Assembly (NCBI RefSeq): GCF_001275675.1
Contig: NZ_LITM01000001.1
Coordinates: 45,696-109,695 of the forward strand
Length of the DNA: 64,000 nucleotides
Direction of reading: 5' to 3'
Source of the DNA: Lysinibacillus sp. FJAT-14745
GTDB lineage: Bacteria; Bacillota; Bacilli; Bacillales_A; Planococcaceae
How positions within the stretch are numbered: the stretch's first letter is position 1; each line of letters begins with the position of its first letter. This document shows, one piece after another, positions 25,332 through 34,285 of this stretch. Under the pieces are notes generated by a model. The model was not told where the DNA came from and did not search any database. It worked only from the letters and a program-made list of their open reading frames with translations. The translations under genes were made by a program, and so were the position numbers.

Positions 25332-26687
25332 TTATAGCGCCTTTAAGGAACTTGCCTCTGAGAAAATTGCATGTGGCTTTTTCTTCATAAATATAAAAAT
25401 TAACAATGCGGTAATGCCTTCTGCGACAGGGAATGTCCACCAAATAGCTTGTGGGCCAAGGAATTTAGGCAATAGTACGAGAGCAGGGATAAATAATATA
25501 ATACTACGCAATAACATAATAGTTGTTGCAAGACGTATTTTTTCAATGGATTGGAAGAATTCCGCAAATACCATGTTCACGCCAAGGAATACATACCCAA
25601 TTGCAAAGTATACAAAGCCTTGTGATGCCATATTTTTAATTTCAAACGTACTATCACCGAACAATGCTATTAGCTGAGAAGGGAATAACGTAGCAATTAT
25701 GACAGTAGTTAAACCCAGAATAAATGCAGTGGCTATACCGATTTTCAATAACGCTGTTAATCGCTCTATTAATCTCGCGCCGTGGTGATAACTAACGAGG
25801 GGCTGTAGTGCCATACCGATCCCAAGGAACACTGTTAATAGTACGGTATGAATATAGTTAACCATCGCGTAGGCGGTCACTCCATCTGAGCCCAAATAGT
25901 GTAAGAATGTCACATTATATAAAATAACTATCACAGCAACGGAGGCTTCAACGATAAAGCTTGGTAGCCCAATAGCAAATATCTTCTTTAAATCAGATAG
26001 GCTGAAAAATTTACGCACAAATTTTAATTCGGATTGCTTTCGGAAGAAGTGTAGGCAAAGCACCGACATACCGATTATTGTGGAGATTGCTGTAGCTAGG
26101 GCACAGCCAGTTACGCCGTAATGGAGCACGAAAATAAAGATGTAGTTTAAAATAATGTTTAACACAGATGTAGTGATTAAACCCAGCATCGCAAGCTTTG
26201 GATTGCCATCATTTCGAATAAAAATACTTAGTAAGTTTTCGATTGTATAGAACACACCGAAAATCAAAATAACATGTAGGTACTCTTGAACATAAGGAAA
26301 GGTAGCATCACTTGCCCCAAATATATAGGAGATATCCTTTAGATTTACTAGAAGTATTAGAATCAATGCCATAACGACAACGATCATTGTTGTAAATGCT
26401 AATGTAAAGAGCTGATGTGCTCGTGTTTTATTGCCCTCACCGAGGGAAATTGAAAATAATGTTGCCCCACCCATACCAATCCAAAGGGAAATAGATAGTA
26501 AAATCGAGAAAATCGGTACGGCGATATTTACTCCTGCTAAAGCAGTTGGTCCAACTCCGTGACTAACGAAAATACCATCCACTAAAATATTGACGGACAT
26601 CAGCAACATCCCAATCATAGCTGGAAATAAGTATGATAAAAACAAGGGCTTTAGTGGTTTTGTTTCAATTGGATTAATGGTAGTCAT
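25332..26687 (-). CDS. MATE-family efflux transporter
   Basis: A 451-residue protein with 12 membrane helices in two similar halves. SVNILVDGIFVSHGVGPTAL (27-46) and GMALQPLVSYHHGA (about 287-300) are the MATE hallmarks of helices 1-2 and 7-8. It is close to the MepA-like group of Na+- or H+-driven multidrug exporters. AGGAGGT precedes the ATG. The gene overlaps the end of the bltD-like acetyltransferase gene by 14 bases, so the two are translationally coupled, and both are controlled by the divergent MerR-type promoter. In B. subtilis the exporter in this position is the MFS protein Blt. Confidence 0.9.
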   Translation of the reverse strand: MTTINPIETKPLKPLFLSYLFPAMIGMLLMSVNILVDGIFVSHGVGPTALAGVNIAVPIFSILLSISLWIGMGGATLFSISLGEGNKTRAHQLFTLAFTTMIVVVMALILILLVNLKDISYIFGASDATFPYVQEYLHVILIFGVFYTIENLLSIFIRNDGNPKLAMLGLITTSVLNIILNYIFIFVLHYGVTGCALATAISTIIGMSVLCLHFFRKQSELKFVRKFFSLSDLKKIFAIGLPSFIVEASVAVIVILYNVTFLHYLGSDGVTAYAMVNYIHTVLLTVFLGIGMALQPLVSYHHGARLIERLTALLKIGIATAFILGLTTVIIATLFPSQLIALFGDSTFEIKNMASQGFVYFAIGYVFLGVNMVFAEFFQSIEKIRLATTIMLLRSIILFIPALVLLPKFLGPQAIWWTFPVAEGITALLIFIFMKKKPHAIFSEASSLKAL

Positions 26688-27141
26688 GAGTATGTACCTC
26701 CTTTACCATCACCTTTTCGCCATTTTCATCTAGCTCACCGTTAAAGACGAATCCAAATTTCTTATATAGCTCAATAGCTACTATATTGTTGTCATAAACG
26801 CTTAAATATATATTTTGACAGCTGTATTTAGCTACTAAATAAATAATAAGCTGCTGTAAAAAGTATTTTCCTAATCCTTTGTGCTGATAACGCTCATCAA
26901 TGAAATAGCGATCTAACCAAACACGTTGTGCAGTGTCCTTATGCGGGAACAAACCATACATAGCGAAGCCGACTGCAATATCTGTCCTATACAATCCAAC
27001 GGGAATAAAGCGTTGATCTGTTGCTGCCTCCGCTAAGCATTGCTTTGTACTTTCAATAAAATTCTGCTGATTATCTGCAATACGTAATGCCAATATTTCT
27101 TCTTTGTTTAAAGCTGTAATGTCACGAATTTCCGTGAACAT
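26674..27141 (-). CDS. bltD: Spermine/spermidine N-acetyltransferase BltD-like
   Basis: A 155-residue GNAT enzyme that closely follows B. subtilis BltD along its length: QNFIESTKQCLAEA (26-39), VGFAMYGLFP (57-66), RVWLDRYFIDERYQHKGLGK (about 73-92, with the acetyl-CoA loop), NIVAIELYKKFGF and the ending NGEKVMVKEV. BltD acetylates polyamines at high concentrations. It is first in an operon with a MATE exporter and behind a MerR-type promoter, so acetylation and export of polyamines or polyamine-like toxins are probably induced together. Confidence 0.9.
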   Translation of the reverse strand: MFTEIRDITALNKEEILALRIADNQQNFIESTKQCLAEAATDQRFIPVGLYRTDIAVGFAMYGLFPHKDTAQRVWLDRYFIDERYQHKGLGKYFLQQLIIYLVAKYSCQNIYLSVYDNNIVAIELYKKFGFVFNGELDENGEKVMVKEVHTHDYH

Positions 27142-27218
27142 AATGTCAAAACCTTTCTATTTTTAATTTCTTTCAGCGGATGAAGTATGTCGAGGTATAC
27201 TTGCTTGTGAATAGCTAC

Positions 27219-27249
27219 AATTTAATGTATATAGTAACTATATAGTCAA
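27219..27249 (-). promoter_or_regulatory. MerR-type promoter of the bltD-MATE operon
   Basis: On the minus strand TTGACT (27244-27249) and TAAATT (27219-27224) are separated by 19 bases, the overlong spacer typical of MerR-controlled promoters. The spacer region is filled by the perfect dyad TATATAGT-A-ACTATATA (27228-27244), the likely binding site of the divergently encoded regulator. Confidence 0.8.
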
Positions 27250-27265
27250 GAAGGGAAACTTAAAA

Positions 27266-28096
27266 ATGTTTAATAAAAATGTAAAATATTTTACAACTGG
27301 TGAGTTTGCTAAAATTTGTAAGGTTAATAAACAAACGCTCATTTACTACGATCAAATCGGTTTATTATCCCCGATTATGAAGGATAGTAAAGACTACCGT
27401 TATTATTCCATTGCACAATATGAATTTTTTAGCGTGATAGAGCTATTAAAGGCGGTTGGTATGTCTTTAAAGGATATTCAAAAATATATGGCAGAAAAAT
27501 CACCTGAAAATTTCTTAGACTTAATGTATCAGCAAAAGGAAATTGTAGCGAAAAAACGTCTAGAGCTAGAGATGATTGAAAGCATTATTGATGTAAAGAT
27601 CGATTTAACAAAAGAAGCCTTACATCTTGATTTTGATAGCATTACGATAGAGCATCTGCCAGAGGCAACATTGTATTTAAGTAAAAATATCGAGAATTCG
27701 ACGGAAGAACAGTTTACGAAGGCTGTTTCAGATTTTATAGATGAATTAGATCGCTCTCAATTAGACACAGGTTATCCTATTGGAGGAATTACAAGAAGAG
27801 AGCAAGTATTAGCCGGAAACTATGATAATTATAGTTATTTGTATATAGAGCAGCCACACCCACGAGAAGGTCACCCTTATTTCGAGGCGATTGAAGGAGA
27901 TTTTATTGTTGGATACCATGTAGGAGATGCTACTACACTTGGTGAAACTTACGAGCGATTATTTAAGGTTATGCAGGAAAAAGGTTTTGAACTAGGGCAG
28001 TACGTATATGAAGAATATATTTATGACGCTGTTATTAAAAATCGTGAAGAGGATTATGTAACGAAAATTATGATAGAAATTGAAAAGGGTTGTTGA
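27266..28096 (+). CDS. MerR-family regulator with effector-binding domain (BltR/BmrR-like)
   Basis: A 276-residue regulator. Residues 6-75 are a MerR winged helix (FTTGEFAKICKVNKQTLIYY, then YRYYSIAQYEFFSVIELLKA), residues 80-115 a dimerisation helix, and residues 125-276 a GyrI-like effector domain with the ending YIYDAVIKNREEDYVTKIMI usual for BltR and BmrR. It is divergent from bltD-MATE and should bind the dyad in the shared region, twisting the 19-base spacer when a hydrophobic cation or polyamine-like ligand is bound. The symbol bltR would be reasonable from context but the ligand is unknown. Confidence 0.85.
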   Translation: MFNKNVKYFTTGEFAKICKVNKQTLIYYDQIGLLSPIMKDSKDYRYYSIAQYEFFSVIELLKAVGMSLKDIQKYMAEKSPENFLDLMYQQKEIVAKKRLELEMIESIIDVKIDLTKEALHLDFDSITIEHLPEATLYLSKNIENSTEEQFTKAVSDFIDELDRSQLDTGYPIGGITRREQVLAGNYDNYSYLYIEQPHPREGHPYFEAIEGDFIVGYHVGDATTLGETYERLFKVMQEKGFELGQYVYEEYIYDAVIKNREEDYVTKIMIEIEKGC

Positions 28097-28456
28097 TAAG
28101 TAAAATATCACCTTATAGTTACATTCAGATGTTCTATAAGGAGATATCTTTAAATAATGATACTGAAAAAGATCTAGGAAATAAAAATAGTAAGGTAATT
28201 TATCATATATTTTGAGCCTTGAAGGAAGTAAAATCTTAGCATTTTAACATAAATTAAGCCTTGTTCTAATAAGTAAATGATTTCATGACGATACAAAAGA
28301 AAGATGAGCTTTCATGAATTTAAAGTAGAACGTAACACATGACTAAATATGATGAGAGCATATTTCATGAAACATATCGACTATCGTTGATGGAACAGTA
28401 TTTGTACTACTGAAGCCCAATTATTCGACTATTTTTCTTAAAACGGAGGGATCGTA
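28097..28456. other. 360-base gap, no gene
   Basis: Contains one hairpin (CCTTATAG near 28112 with CTATAAGG near 28134) without a T run. Otherwise AT-rich with no reading frame behind a ribosome binding site and no recognised signal. Confidence 0.5.
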
Positions 28457-29734
28457 ATGCAAAAATGGGTTGAGCGATGGACGCAATTAATAAAACAGTT
28501 TGAACAGCAAGGAGCTTGGGTGCATCCGCTTGAGATAGCGCCTGTAGCTACAGAACAAGAGCTATCAATAGTAGAGGAGCGACTTGGCGTTCGTATTCCT
28601 TCTGAGTTCCGTAATTTATTACTACATTGTTCGCGACAAGTGGGGATGTATTGGTCTTTGCCAGACGAGGCCCTACTTCCTATTGAACTAGAGTATACGC
28701 CATCCGGTGATTTTGGTTGGAGCTTGGAAGAGCTTGAATTCCCTGACTTCGGGGGCGACGGTGAAAAACTAGATGAACAATTGTACTTACAGTTTCATAC
28801 GGCTGGCAACGGTGATGCACTTCTTATTAGGTTTGAGGATGGTTCCGTTTGGTATTGGAGTCACGAGGAAGATGAGTTTGACTTACTTGCTGGGAGTTTT
28901 AATACCTATGCTGAACGAGCTACAGCTTTAGGTTGTATAGGTGCAGATTGTGGCCAGCATCGACAGTTTTGTAGTGAGGATGGACTGGATTTAAGCCTAA
29001 CAAGCTCTCAAATATGGCTTAAGTGGCTTGAACAATATTTCACGCTAACTCTAAACCAGGCAATGTCTAACTTGGAATCCTTATTAATATATGTATCGAT
29101 GCATGGAGTGACAAATACTAAAGTTCAGAAAGCATTTGCAGAGTTTGATTCTAGCAAGGTATATTATGCACTCCGCAATAAAATTGAACAATCATTGCCA
29201 CTAGCAGATAAAGAAGCATGGAGTGAAGTGCTAGTAAAGGTTTGTGCGGTAGAGGCAAGGGATTGGGGAAGGACGCTCTGGAGTGACAAAAATACTATTC
29301 CTAGTCGGATTCGAGACTATTTAACAGCAAATTATCTACCAGCAGAAGAAGGTTTATCTCTTGTTCTTCAAGATATCGAGAAAAAGACGGTTAATTCCTA
29401 TGAAGCTTTACACCGACTACGTCATTTTCATCATCCAAAAACGATAGCTTGGATGAAGCCGTATATTTCATTTCCAATAGCTGGTTGGGCCACGCTGTTA
29501 GCAGAATCACAGCCAAGTGCAGAGACGTTATTTGAATGGTTGAACGGCAGTGAAGCAGAAAGGCTTACAGCGATACGGGCGGTATGGCAAATGATGCAGC
29601 AAGATATGACGCCAACAACAGGTGTAGATAAAGACAATTGGAGACCATTGCTTGCTTATTGGAAGGAACACGAAATACTACGAAAAAATAAACAGCTATT
29701 TAGCCAAGCGCTTGCAGGCCTAGATAGTTGGTGA
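28457..29734 (+). CDS. SMI1/KNR4 (SUKH) domain protein, long form
   Basis: A 425-residue cytoplasmic protein. Residues 1-160 hold a SUKH domain: EQELSIVEERLGVRIPSEFR (33-52) is the typical start, with WSLEELEFPDFGG, GNGDALLIRFEDGSVWYW and EFDLLAGSF following. The C-terminal 250 residues are helical with an acidic Trp-rich character and no motif I can name. SUKH proteins serve as immunity proteins to contact-dependent toxins in some settings and as general regulators in others. No toxin gene is visible nearby. It is 18 bases upstream of a DUF4272 gene and probably in one operon with it. Confidence 0.8.
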   Translation: MQKWVERWTQLIKQFEQQGAWVHPLEIAPVATEQELSIVEERLGVRIPSEFRNLLLHCSRQVGMYWSLPDEALLPIELEYTPSGDFGWSLEELEFPDFGGDGEKLDEQLYLQFHTAGNGDALLIRFEDGSVWYWSHEEDEFDLLAGSFNTYAERATALGCIGADCGQHRQFCSEDGLDLSLTSSQIWLKWLEQYFTLTLNQAMSNLESLLIYVSMHGVTNTKVQKAFAEFDSSKVYYALRNKIEQSLPLADKEAWSEVLVKVCAVEARDWGRTLWSDKNTIPSRIRDYLTANYLPAEEGLSLVLQDIEKKTVNSYEALHRLRHFHHPKTIAWMKPYISFPIAGWATLLAESQPSAETLFEWLNGSEAERLTAIRAVWQMMQQDMTPTTGVDKDNWRPLLAYWKEHEILRKNKQLFSQALAGLDSW

Positions 29735-29752
29735 ATAAAAGGGGAGAGAAGA

Positions 29753-30928
29753 TTGAACTATTTCACTATATTTGCATCTAAGAACAACATTGATGATATT
29801 GAAGTTAAAATTTTAGATGTTTTTGCAAAAGGCTTTGCGATCGATAAAAATGACAATGAGTATGTAATAAAGGCCAAAGCCCTGTTTAAAAAACATAAAT
29901 TAATAATTAGAGTCATGTCTGAAGATACGAACCCAGATTACTTCGCTAATAATATTCCTGGGATGATGGGGTATTACGACAATATTCCTTTTGAAGATGA
30001 CAATTTAAAAGAATTAGTGTTGACTCAAATATCTGTTTTAAATGCAGTGATTGCAATCGAATCGGAAAAAGAGATAAATGAAGAACAGATGCAATTATTT
30101 ACGAACCTGCTATCAAGTATAGGGGGGATTGGCTTTTTACCGAATGGCACTTTACTAGACGATGAAGGGATCGTTATTGTTTATCCTGACGGGCAATCAG
30201 GACCATCCAATTTCAGACCTCATGCGTGTACACGTAAGGTAATGGGACAAGAGGTGACATCAGAAGAAGGCGAGCACAGAAAAAATAACACGCTAGCCTA
30301 TTTAAAGGAAAGAGCTATTCCATTTACAGCTTCACTCCCCCAGCTCCCACCAATTGGGGCTTGTCAGTTTAAAACCCAAGAGGACATCGCTAGAAGAGCT
30401 GTAGCCTTGTTAATAGTTATTCAATTTGCCTGTGATGTGGCTCAAGGTGGAAATGTAGAAGAATCGCGAGACTTTTTCATCAATATGTTACGCACATATA
30501 AAGTGGAAGACTATCTAACTGGCAATGAAAGAGACTTTTTACAAGCTTCTGAACCAGATGTACAAGAAGCCATTAATATTTCATGGCAATACGAGGCATA
30601 TTGGACACTTATTTGGGCACTTGGATTTGTTGAGAAGCTCGATTTTCCTGATGAAGTATGTGATTGTGAGTATGCCATTCAAGTTGTTTCTAACTGTGAA
30701 ACGTTTGAACAATTTTTTCTTCAAACTGTCATGCGTAGTCAGGAAGAGCTATTGGATGAAGCCGACAAGATTTACAGATACCATTGGGCTTGTGTAGATA
30801 GTCGGATAAAAGACCAAGCGGCTCCTTCCGGGATGAATGAGAGCATCGTCATGGAAAGGCGAAGAGGCTTGTTCTGGATGATAGGGCATCGAAGTGAAGA
30901 ATGGGATAACATGTCGATGGATACTTAA
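29753..30928 (+). CDS. DUF4272 protein
   Basis: A 391-residue cytoplasmic protein. Residues 1-170 form an alpha/beta region, and from about 175 onward it carries the DUF4272 pattern: RKNNTLAYLKERAIPFTASL, EDIARRAVALLIVIQFA, EAINISWQYEAYWTLIWALG and YRYHWACVDSRI. It starts with TTG after GGGGAGAGAAG. The function of DUF4272 is not known; its members often sit near SUKH or other small immunity-type genes, as here, but that link is loose. A terminator follows directly. Confidence 0.8.
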   Translation: MNYFTIFASKNNIDDIEVKILDVFAKGFAIDKNDNEYVIKAKALFKKHKLIIRVMSEDTNPDYFANNIPGMMGYYDNIPFEDDNLKELVLTQISVLNAVIAIESEKEINEEQMQLFTNLLSSIGGIGFLPNGTLLDDEGIVIVYPDGQSGPSNFRPHACTRKVMGQEVTSEEGEHRKNNTLAYLKERAIPFTASLPQLPPIGACQFKTQEDIARRAVALLIVIQFACDVAQGGNVEESRDFFINMLRTYKVEDYLTGNERDFLQASEPDVQEAINISWQYEAYWTLIWALGFVEKLDFPDEVCDCEYAIQVVSNCETFEQFFLQTVMRSQEELLDEADKIYRYHWACVDSRIKDQAAPSGMNESIVMERRRGLFWMIGHRSEEWDNMSMDT

Positions 30929-30938
30929 ATATAAAAGA

Positions 30939-30977
30939 AAAATAGCAAACTAGAAGTAGAAACTAGTTTGCTATTTT
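30939..30977 (+). terminator. Terminator of the SUKH/DUF4272 operon
   Basis: A 15-bp perfect stem (30939-30953 with 30963-30977) ending in T residues. Confidence 0.9.
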
Positions 30978-31010
30978 AACAATATTATTTTATCCCGCAT
31001 TAACGGGCAG

Positions 31011-31154
31011 TAATTTATCTGTACCGAAAGTGAAGCATCAGGTACAAGACTCCATCTCAAAATTCAATGAAAGCAAAGAAGGACTGCCCGTAAAAGCCCG
31101 ATTGGTAAAGACTAATAGGGATGAAGAGAGAACCCCACTGATTAAAGTTTTACT
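31011..31154. repeat. Dispersed intergenic repeat, copy 2 (long form)
   Basis: Starts TAACGGGCAGTAATTTATCT and contains its inverted counterpart GACTGCCCGTAAAAGCCC (31082-31099), then AAAGACTAATAGGGATGAAG and ACCCCACTGATTAAAG. The outer parts match 3491-3594; the middle part (about 31021-31080) is missing there. The stop codon of the next gene lies in its right end. Confidence 0.7.
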
Positions 31155-32574
31155 TTATATAATTTGGCTTACTTACCTTATCAATCAGCAGAAGGCCATC
31201 ATATTGATCTCGTGGAACAAGACTTTCCTGAATCATTCCCCAGCTATACGATAAACGTGGCTCAAACATCCATGAGTTTCCTCGCTCATTTTGACGGTTT
31301 CGCATGTCGATAAATGTGTATGGTTTATTTGATGATGAAAGAATATCCTCGATTGATCCTTTTACTGATGGTAAAACGGCCATAGGTTCTCCTATATTGT
31401 TTGCAGTTTCACCACCAGTCATATAAAGACCAAGCACATAACTATATTTCTTGTAGATATCTGGTAGACGTTCACCCATCAATTTTACCGGAAAAGGAGA
31501 ACCCATTACTTCGGATTGTGCTTTACGAATATGGTCGTTATGCGCCCAGACGATGAATTTTTCAGTTGGATAAATCTCCTCTGCTAACCAAAGTAAGTTT
31601 TCCATCATCGATTGGTCACGCCATTCCATTGTCTTAAAATAAGAATCGTATTTATTTTGTTCAACTTCAATGTTGGATTGAATTGATAGTTCTACATATT
31701 CGTCTGCAAAACGGATACGGTCAGCTAAAGTACGTTCCATAAGCTTTACAATATGTGGTTCGCTCGGATAAGCTGCTTTTAACTCTTTTTCTTTAAGCTG
31801 TACTTGTGCTTTTACTTGCTTATATACATTAATAATGCTTGGTTTTACCTTTTGATAGCCCTTTAAATCCTTACCGTAGGTCCATTCTGCAAGTTGCTCC
31901 TCTACTTCACTGAACTGTTTTACCAGTTGACTATTTTGTAGCCAATCACCGTTCGTAAATGCATTTTGCTGTTGAATATCAAAGCCTGCCAATTTTAATG
32001 GTTTATCTGTTTTCTGTGTTTTTTTAGCATATTCAAATAACGGCAGTGTTTCTTTTGACCACCATACAGGATAAATAGCATTCTTCATCGTTTGTTCCGC
32101 TGTTTGTTTATCAATTTGTCCTTGAGCATTCATGGCATTTCCCATACCGCTTTCGAAAGCTAGGACATTGTAGCCCATTTCTTGGTGTAAAAATTGAATT
32201 AAACGTGTTTTCGCTAGGCTAAATTCTGCCGTGCCATGTGAACTTTCCCCTAAAAAAACGATGCGCTTATCATGCAATAAAGGCTTTAGCATCTCTAAAT
32301 CTTCAAATTTAGTAGATGGAATGTTTTGTTGACCAATTGCTTCAGGTTGAATAGATGTTAAGCTGTAAGCATGATCGTTTGTCCACTTTTTCCACTCTTG
32401 AAGTGTTTCATTGGATGTGCGAGCTTGCTTACCTTCAAAATTGTTCTCCAAAGCTACGCGTTCTTCTATCGCTGGAACCGCTGCCGATGCATTTGATACT
32501 CCGCTGAACGCTGCAAAGCTTGTCAACGCAATACTTAATGATAATAAAACCTTACGTTTCTTACCTTTTGTCAC
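31150..32574 (-). CDS. Erythromycin-esterase-like protein, secreted
   Basis: A 474-residue protein with a signal peptide (basic start KGKKRK, hydrophobic 9-27, cleavage near ASA-A at 29-32). The esterase family marks are IVFLGESSHGTAEF (105-118), NVLAFESGMG (about 140-149) and FIVWAHNDHI (about 325-334), carrying the active-site His and Glu positions known from EreA/EreB. Family members open macrolide lactones, but many act on unknown esters and secreted ones are rarely resistance factors. It is monocistronic with a short leader. A second family member lies at 50024. Confidence 0.85.
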   Translation of the reverse strand: MTKGKKRKVLLSLSIALTSFAAFSGVSNASAAVPAIEERVALENNFEGKQARTSNETLQEWKKWTNDHAYSLTSIQPEAIGQQNIPSTKFEDLEMLKPLLHDKRIVFLGESSHGTAEFSLAKTRLIQFLHQEMGYNVLAFESGMGNAMNAQGQIDKQTAEQTMKNAIYPVWWSKETLPLFEYAKKTQKTDKPLKLAGFDIQQQNAFTNGDWLQNSQLVKQFSEVEEQLAEWTYGKDLKGYQKVKPSIINVYKQVKAQVQLKEKELKAAYPSEPHIVKLMERTLADRIRFADEYVELSIQSNIEVEQNKYDSYFKTMEWRDQSMMENLLWLAEEIYPTEKFIVWAHNDHIRKAQSEVMGSPFPVKLMGERLPDIYKKYSYVLGLYMTGGETANNIGEPMAVLPSVKGSIEDILSSSNKPYTFIDMRNRQNERGNSWMFEPRLSYSWGMIQESLVPRDQYDGLLLIDKVSKPNYIK

Positions 32575-32708
32575 TTTCTATCAGTCCTTCGCTATATGTT
32601 AAGACTAATTATAGGTGATGAAGTTTAAAGTAAAAGGGGCCTTTGTTTAAATTTTGTTTAAATTTGGTCAAATGTCATTATTTTGGATTATTTGAGCGGA
32701 GTCAGGTG

Positions 32709-32748
32709 AAAAAACATCTCCAAAGCGTGAGTACACTGTAGAGATGTT
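32709..32748 (-). terminator. Terminator of the DUF2225/YvyF-like operon
   Basis: AACATCTC (32713-32720) pairs with GAGATGTT (32741-32748); on the minus strand it is followed by a run of six T. Confidence 0.75.
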
Positions 32749-32755
32749 AGTTATT

Positions 32756-33109
32756 TTATTTGTAGTGATACGTGCTAGCTCTTTGATTATTCCGTTGTAT
32801 TTGATTGAACCATGCACGATCCTTTTCCTCTTGTTTTAATGTACTAACGATGATGGATGAGCAGCTAACACAGATTTTTGTCTGAGTAATTTGTCCACAG
32901 CGCTCACAAGGTACGCCTAAATTAGGGAAAATCGATTTTTTCAATTTTCCTGCTTTTACCCATTTATAGAGTAGTTCAGATGAAACCCCAGTTAATGCAA
33001 CTACTTCATCATTCGTTAAATAGCGATTATTTTTTCTCAGTAAAAAATGATGTAGGTCTGAAAAAATATCTTCTTCTCTCACATCAATCCTTTTAGTAAA
33101 TAGCTGCAT
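32756..33109 (-). CDS. YvyF-like zinc-ribbon/helix-turn-helix protein
   Basis: A 117-residue protein. Residues 28-58 (NRYLTNDEVVALTGVSSELL) form a helix-turn-helix like that of the flagellar-region protein YvyF (TIGR03826), followed by FPNLGVPCERCGQ and CVSC, a four-cysteine zinc site (about 68-85). The N-terminal zinc finger of YvyF is absent. It is 18 bases downstream of a DUF2225 gene in the same operon and lies far from any flagellar gene in this window, so it is a paralog with an unknown job, possibly regulatory. Confidence 0.7.
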   Translation of the reverse strand: MQLFTKRIDVREEDIFSDLHHFLLRKNNRYLTNDEVVALTGVSSELLYKWVKAGKLKKSIFPNLGVPCERCGQITQTKICVSCSSIIVSTLKQEEKDRAWFNQIQRNNQRASTYHYK

Positions 33110-33127
33110 GTTGATAACTCTCCTCGT

Positions 33128-33829
33128 TTACTTCAATTGATGACTTCTTCTTTTATTTTCATTTGCGTTGTTAGGTTGCTCGTCATATTTATAGTTTTCC
33201 CAGCGATTTCGTGCTAGTTTTCGATATTTATTGGAAACATTTCGATCTGCTATTAGTCGAGAGAATCCTTTTTTCGCCTCAGTAATATCTCCGAGTCGAA
33301 GGCTTAATTCTGCATGTAAAAATTGAATTCTCTCGCCGCCCTCTTGATTGGATGCAAAAGATTTACTGTAAAAATCTCTAGCAGCAAAAAGGTAGCGCAT
33401 TTCCGATTCATGATCATTTTTTAAGCGATATAGCCAGGCTATTTTTAATGCGAAATTGGCCATAAGAAGTGACTCTTCCATTGCTGCTCTTGATACAAGA
33501 TAAGCTAATTTAAAGCTTACAATGGCATCATCGATTGTACGTTCCTTGCACATATCCATTGGTTTTTGAAGCTCTTTTATGTACAGCTCATCAATAAGAA
33601 GCATGAAAGGTCCATATGTTCTTGTCATAGATTTGTGGTAAGCATAGCCACAATGTGGACAAACAGCAATTTCATACAATAACGGGTTTAAACCCTCGTA
33701 AACAGGCATGAAATCTGTTTGTTCTTCGATAACTTTATATCGATTAGGGCGCACTTTATATGTGGTAAAATGCTTTTTGCAAAACTTGCAATCCACACTA
33801 CTTTCATAGTAGTAAATATTAAATGCCAT
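33128..33829 (-). CDS. DUF2225 protein
   Basis: A 233-residue cytoplasmic protein. It begins with a zinc-binding CKFCKKHFTTYKVR (about 14-27) and a second pair VCPHCGYAYHKS (about 55-66), then a helical TPR-like region (about 95-210; KLAYLVSRAAMEESLLMANFA, AARDFYSK). This is the standard DUF2225 layout of Firmicutes; the function is not known. The ATG at 33829 follows AAAGGAG at 9 bases. It is co-transcribed with the YvyF-like gene. Confidence 0.8.
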   Translation of the reverse strand: MAFNIYYYESSVDCKFCKKHFTTYKVRPNRYKVIEEQTDFMPVYEGLNPLLYEIAVCPHCGYAYHKSMTRTYGPFMLLIDELYIKELQKPMDMCKERTIDDAIVSFKLAYLVSRAAMEESLLMANFALKIAWLYRLKNDHESEMRYLFAARDFYSKSFASNQEGGERIQFLHAELSLRLGDITEAKKGFSRLIADRNVSNKYRKLARNRWENYKYDEQPNNANENKRRSHQLK

Positions 33830-34285
33830 AAGAATCAACTCCTTTACATCTCAATTTTTGCATTTCTTTTGTTCTATTTATACGGTGGATAGTATCGTTC
33901 AATATATTTATTTGAGTTACCTTTTATTTTAACAATTCTATGTTCTTTGGTATACTCCTTTAGAATTATTGAAATAAAAATGTTCATTACTTTCTTAGTT
34001 ATTTGAAATTTTGATATGTACCCGTACTAGTGTTTATCGGTGTAGTTAAAGCAATTTATACATTCGTTTTAGTTTGTCAAAATACGTACAAAAGTTTAAT
34101 TAAAAAGCTACTAATTTTTATATGATAAAGTTGTTTGTATAGGTGATAATACCTATAGTTAATTTTGATATAAAGATGTTTCTTAATGTAAAATTAAAAG
34201 TGTGTTGGTGATGATTAATGGGAATGATAAAAAATGGTTAATCAATATACTTGGTGAAAATATACAAAATGATAAGGAGCGAACG
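33830..34285. other. 456-base gap, dyad at 34138-34157
   Basis: Divergent AT-rich region. TATAGGT (34138-34144) and ACCTATA (34151-34157) form a dyad with a 6-base centre, a possible operator for the HAD phosphatase gene. The frame of that gene is open from 34202 but without a ribosome binding site. Confidence 0.45.

Noticed and set aside
31030-31254. Open frame of 74 codons across the dispersed repeat
   Set aside because: No ribosome binding site, lies in a repeat and runs into the opposite-strand esterase gene.
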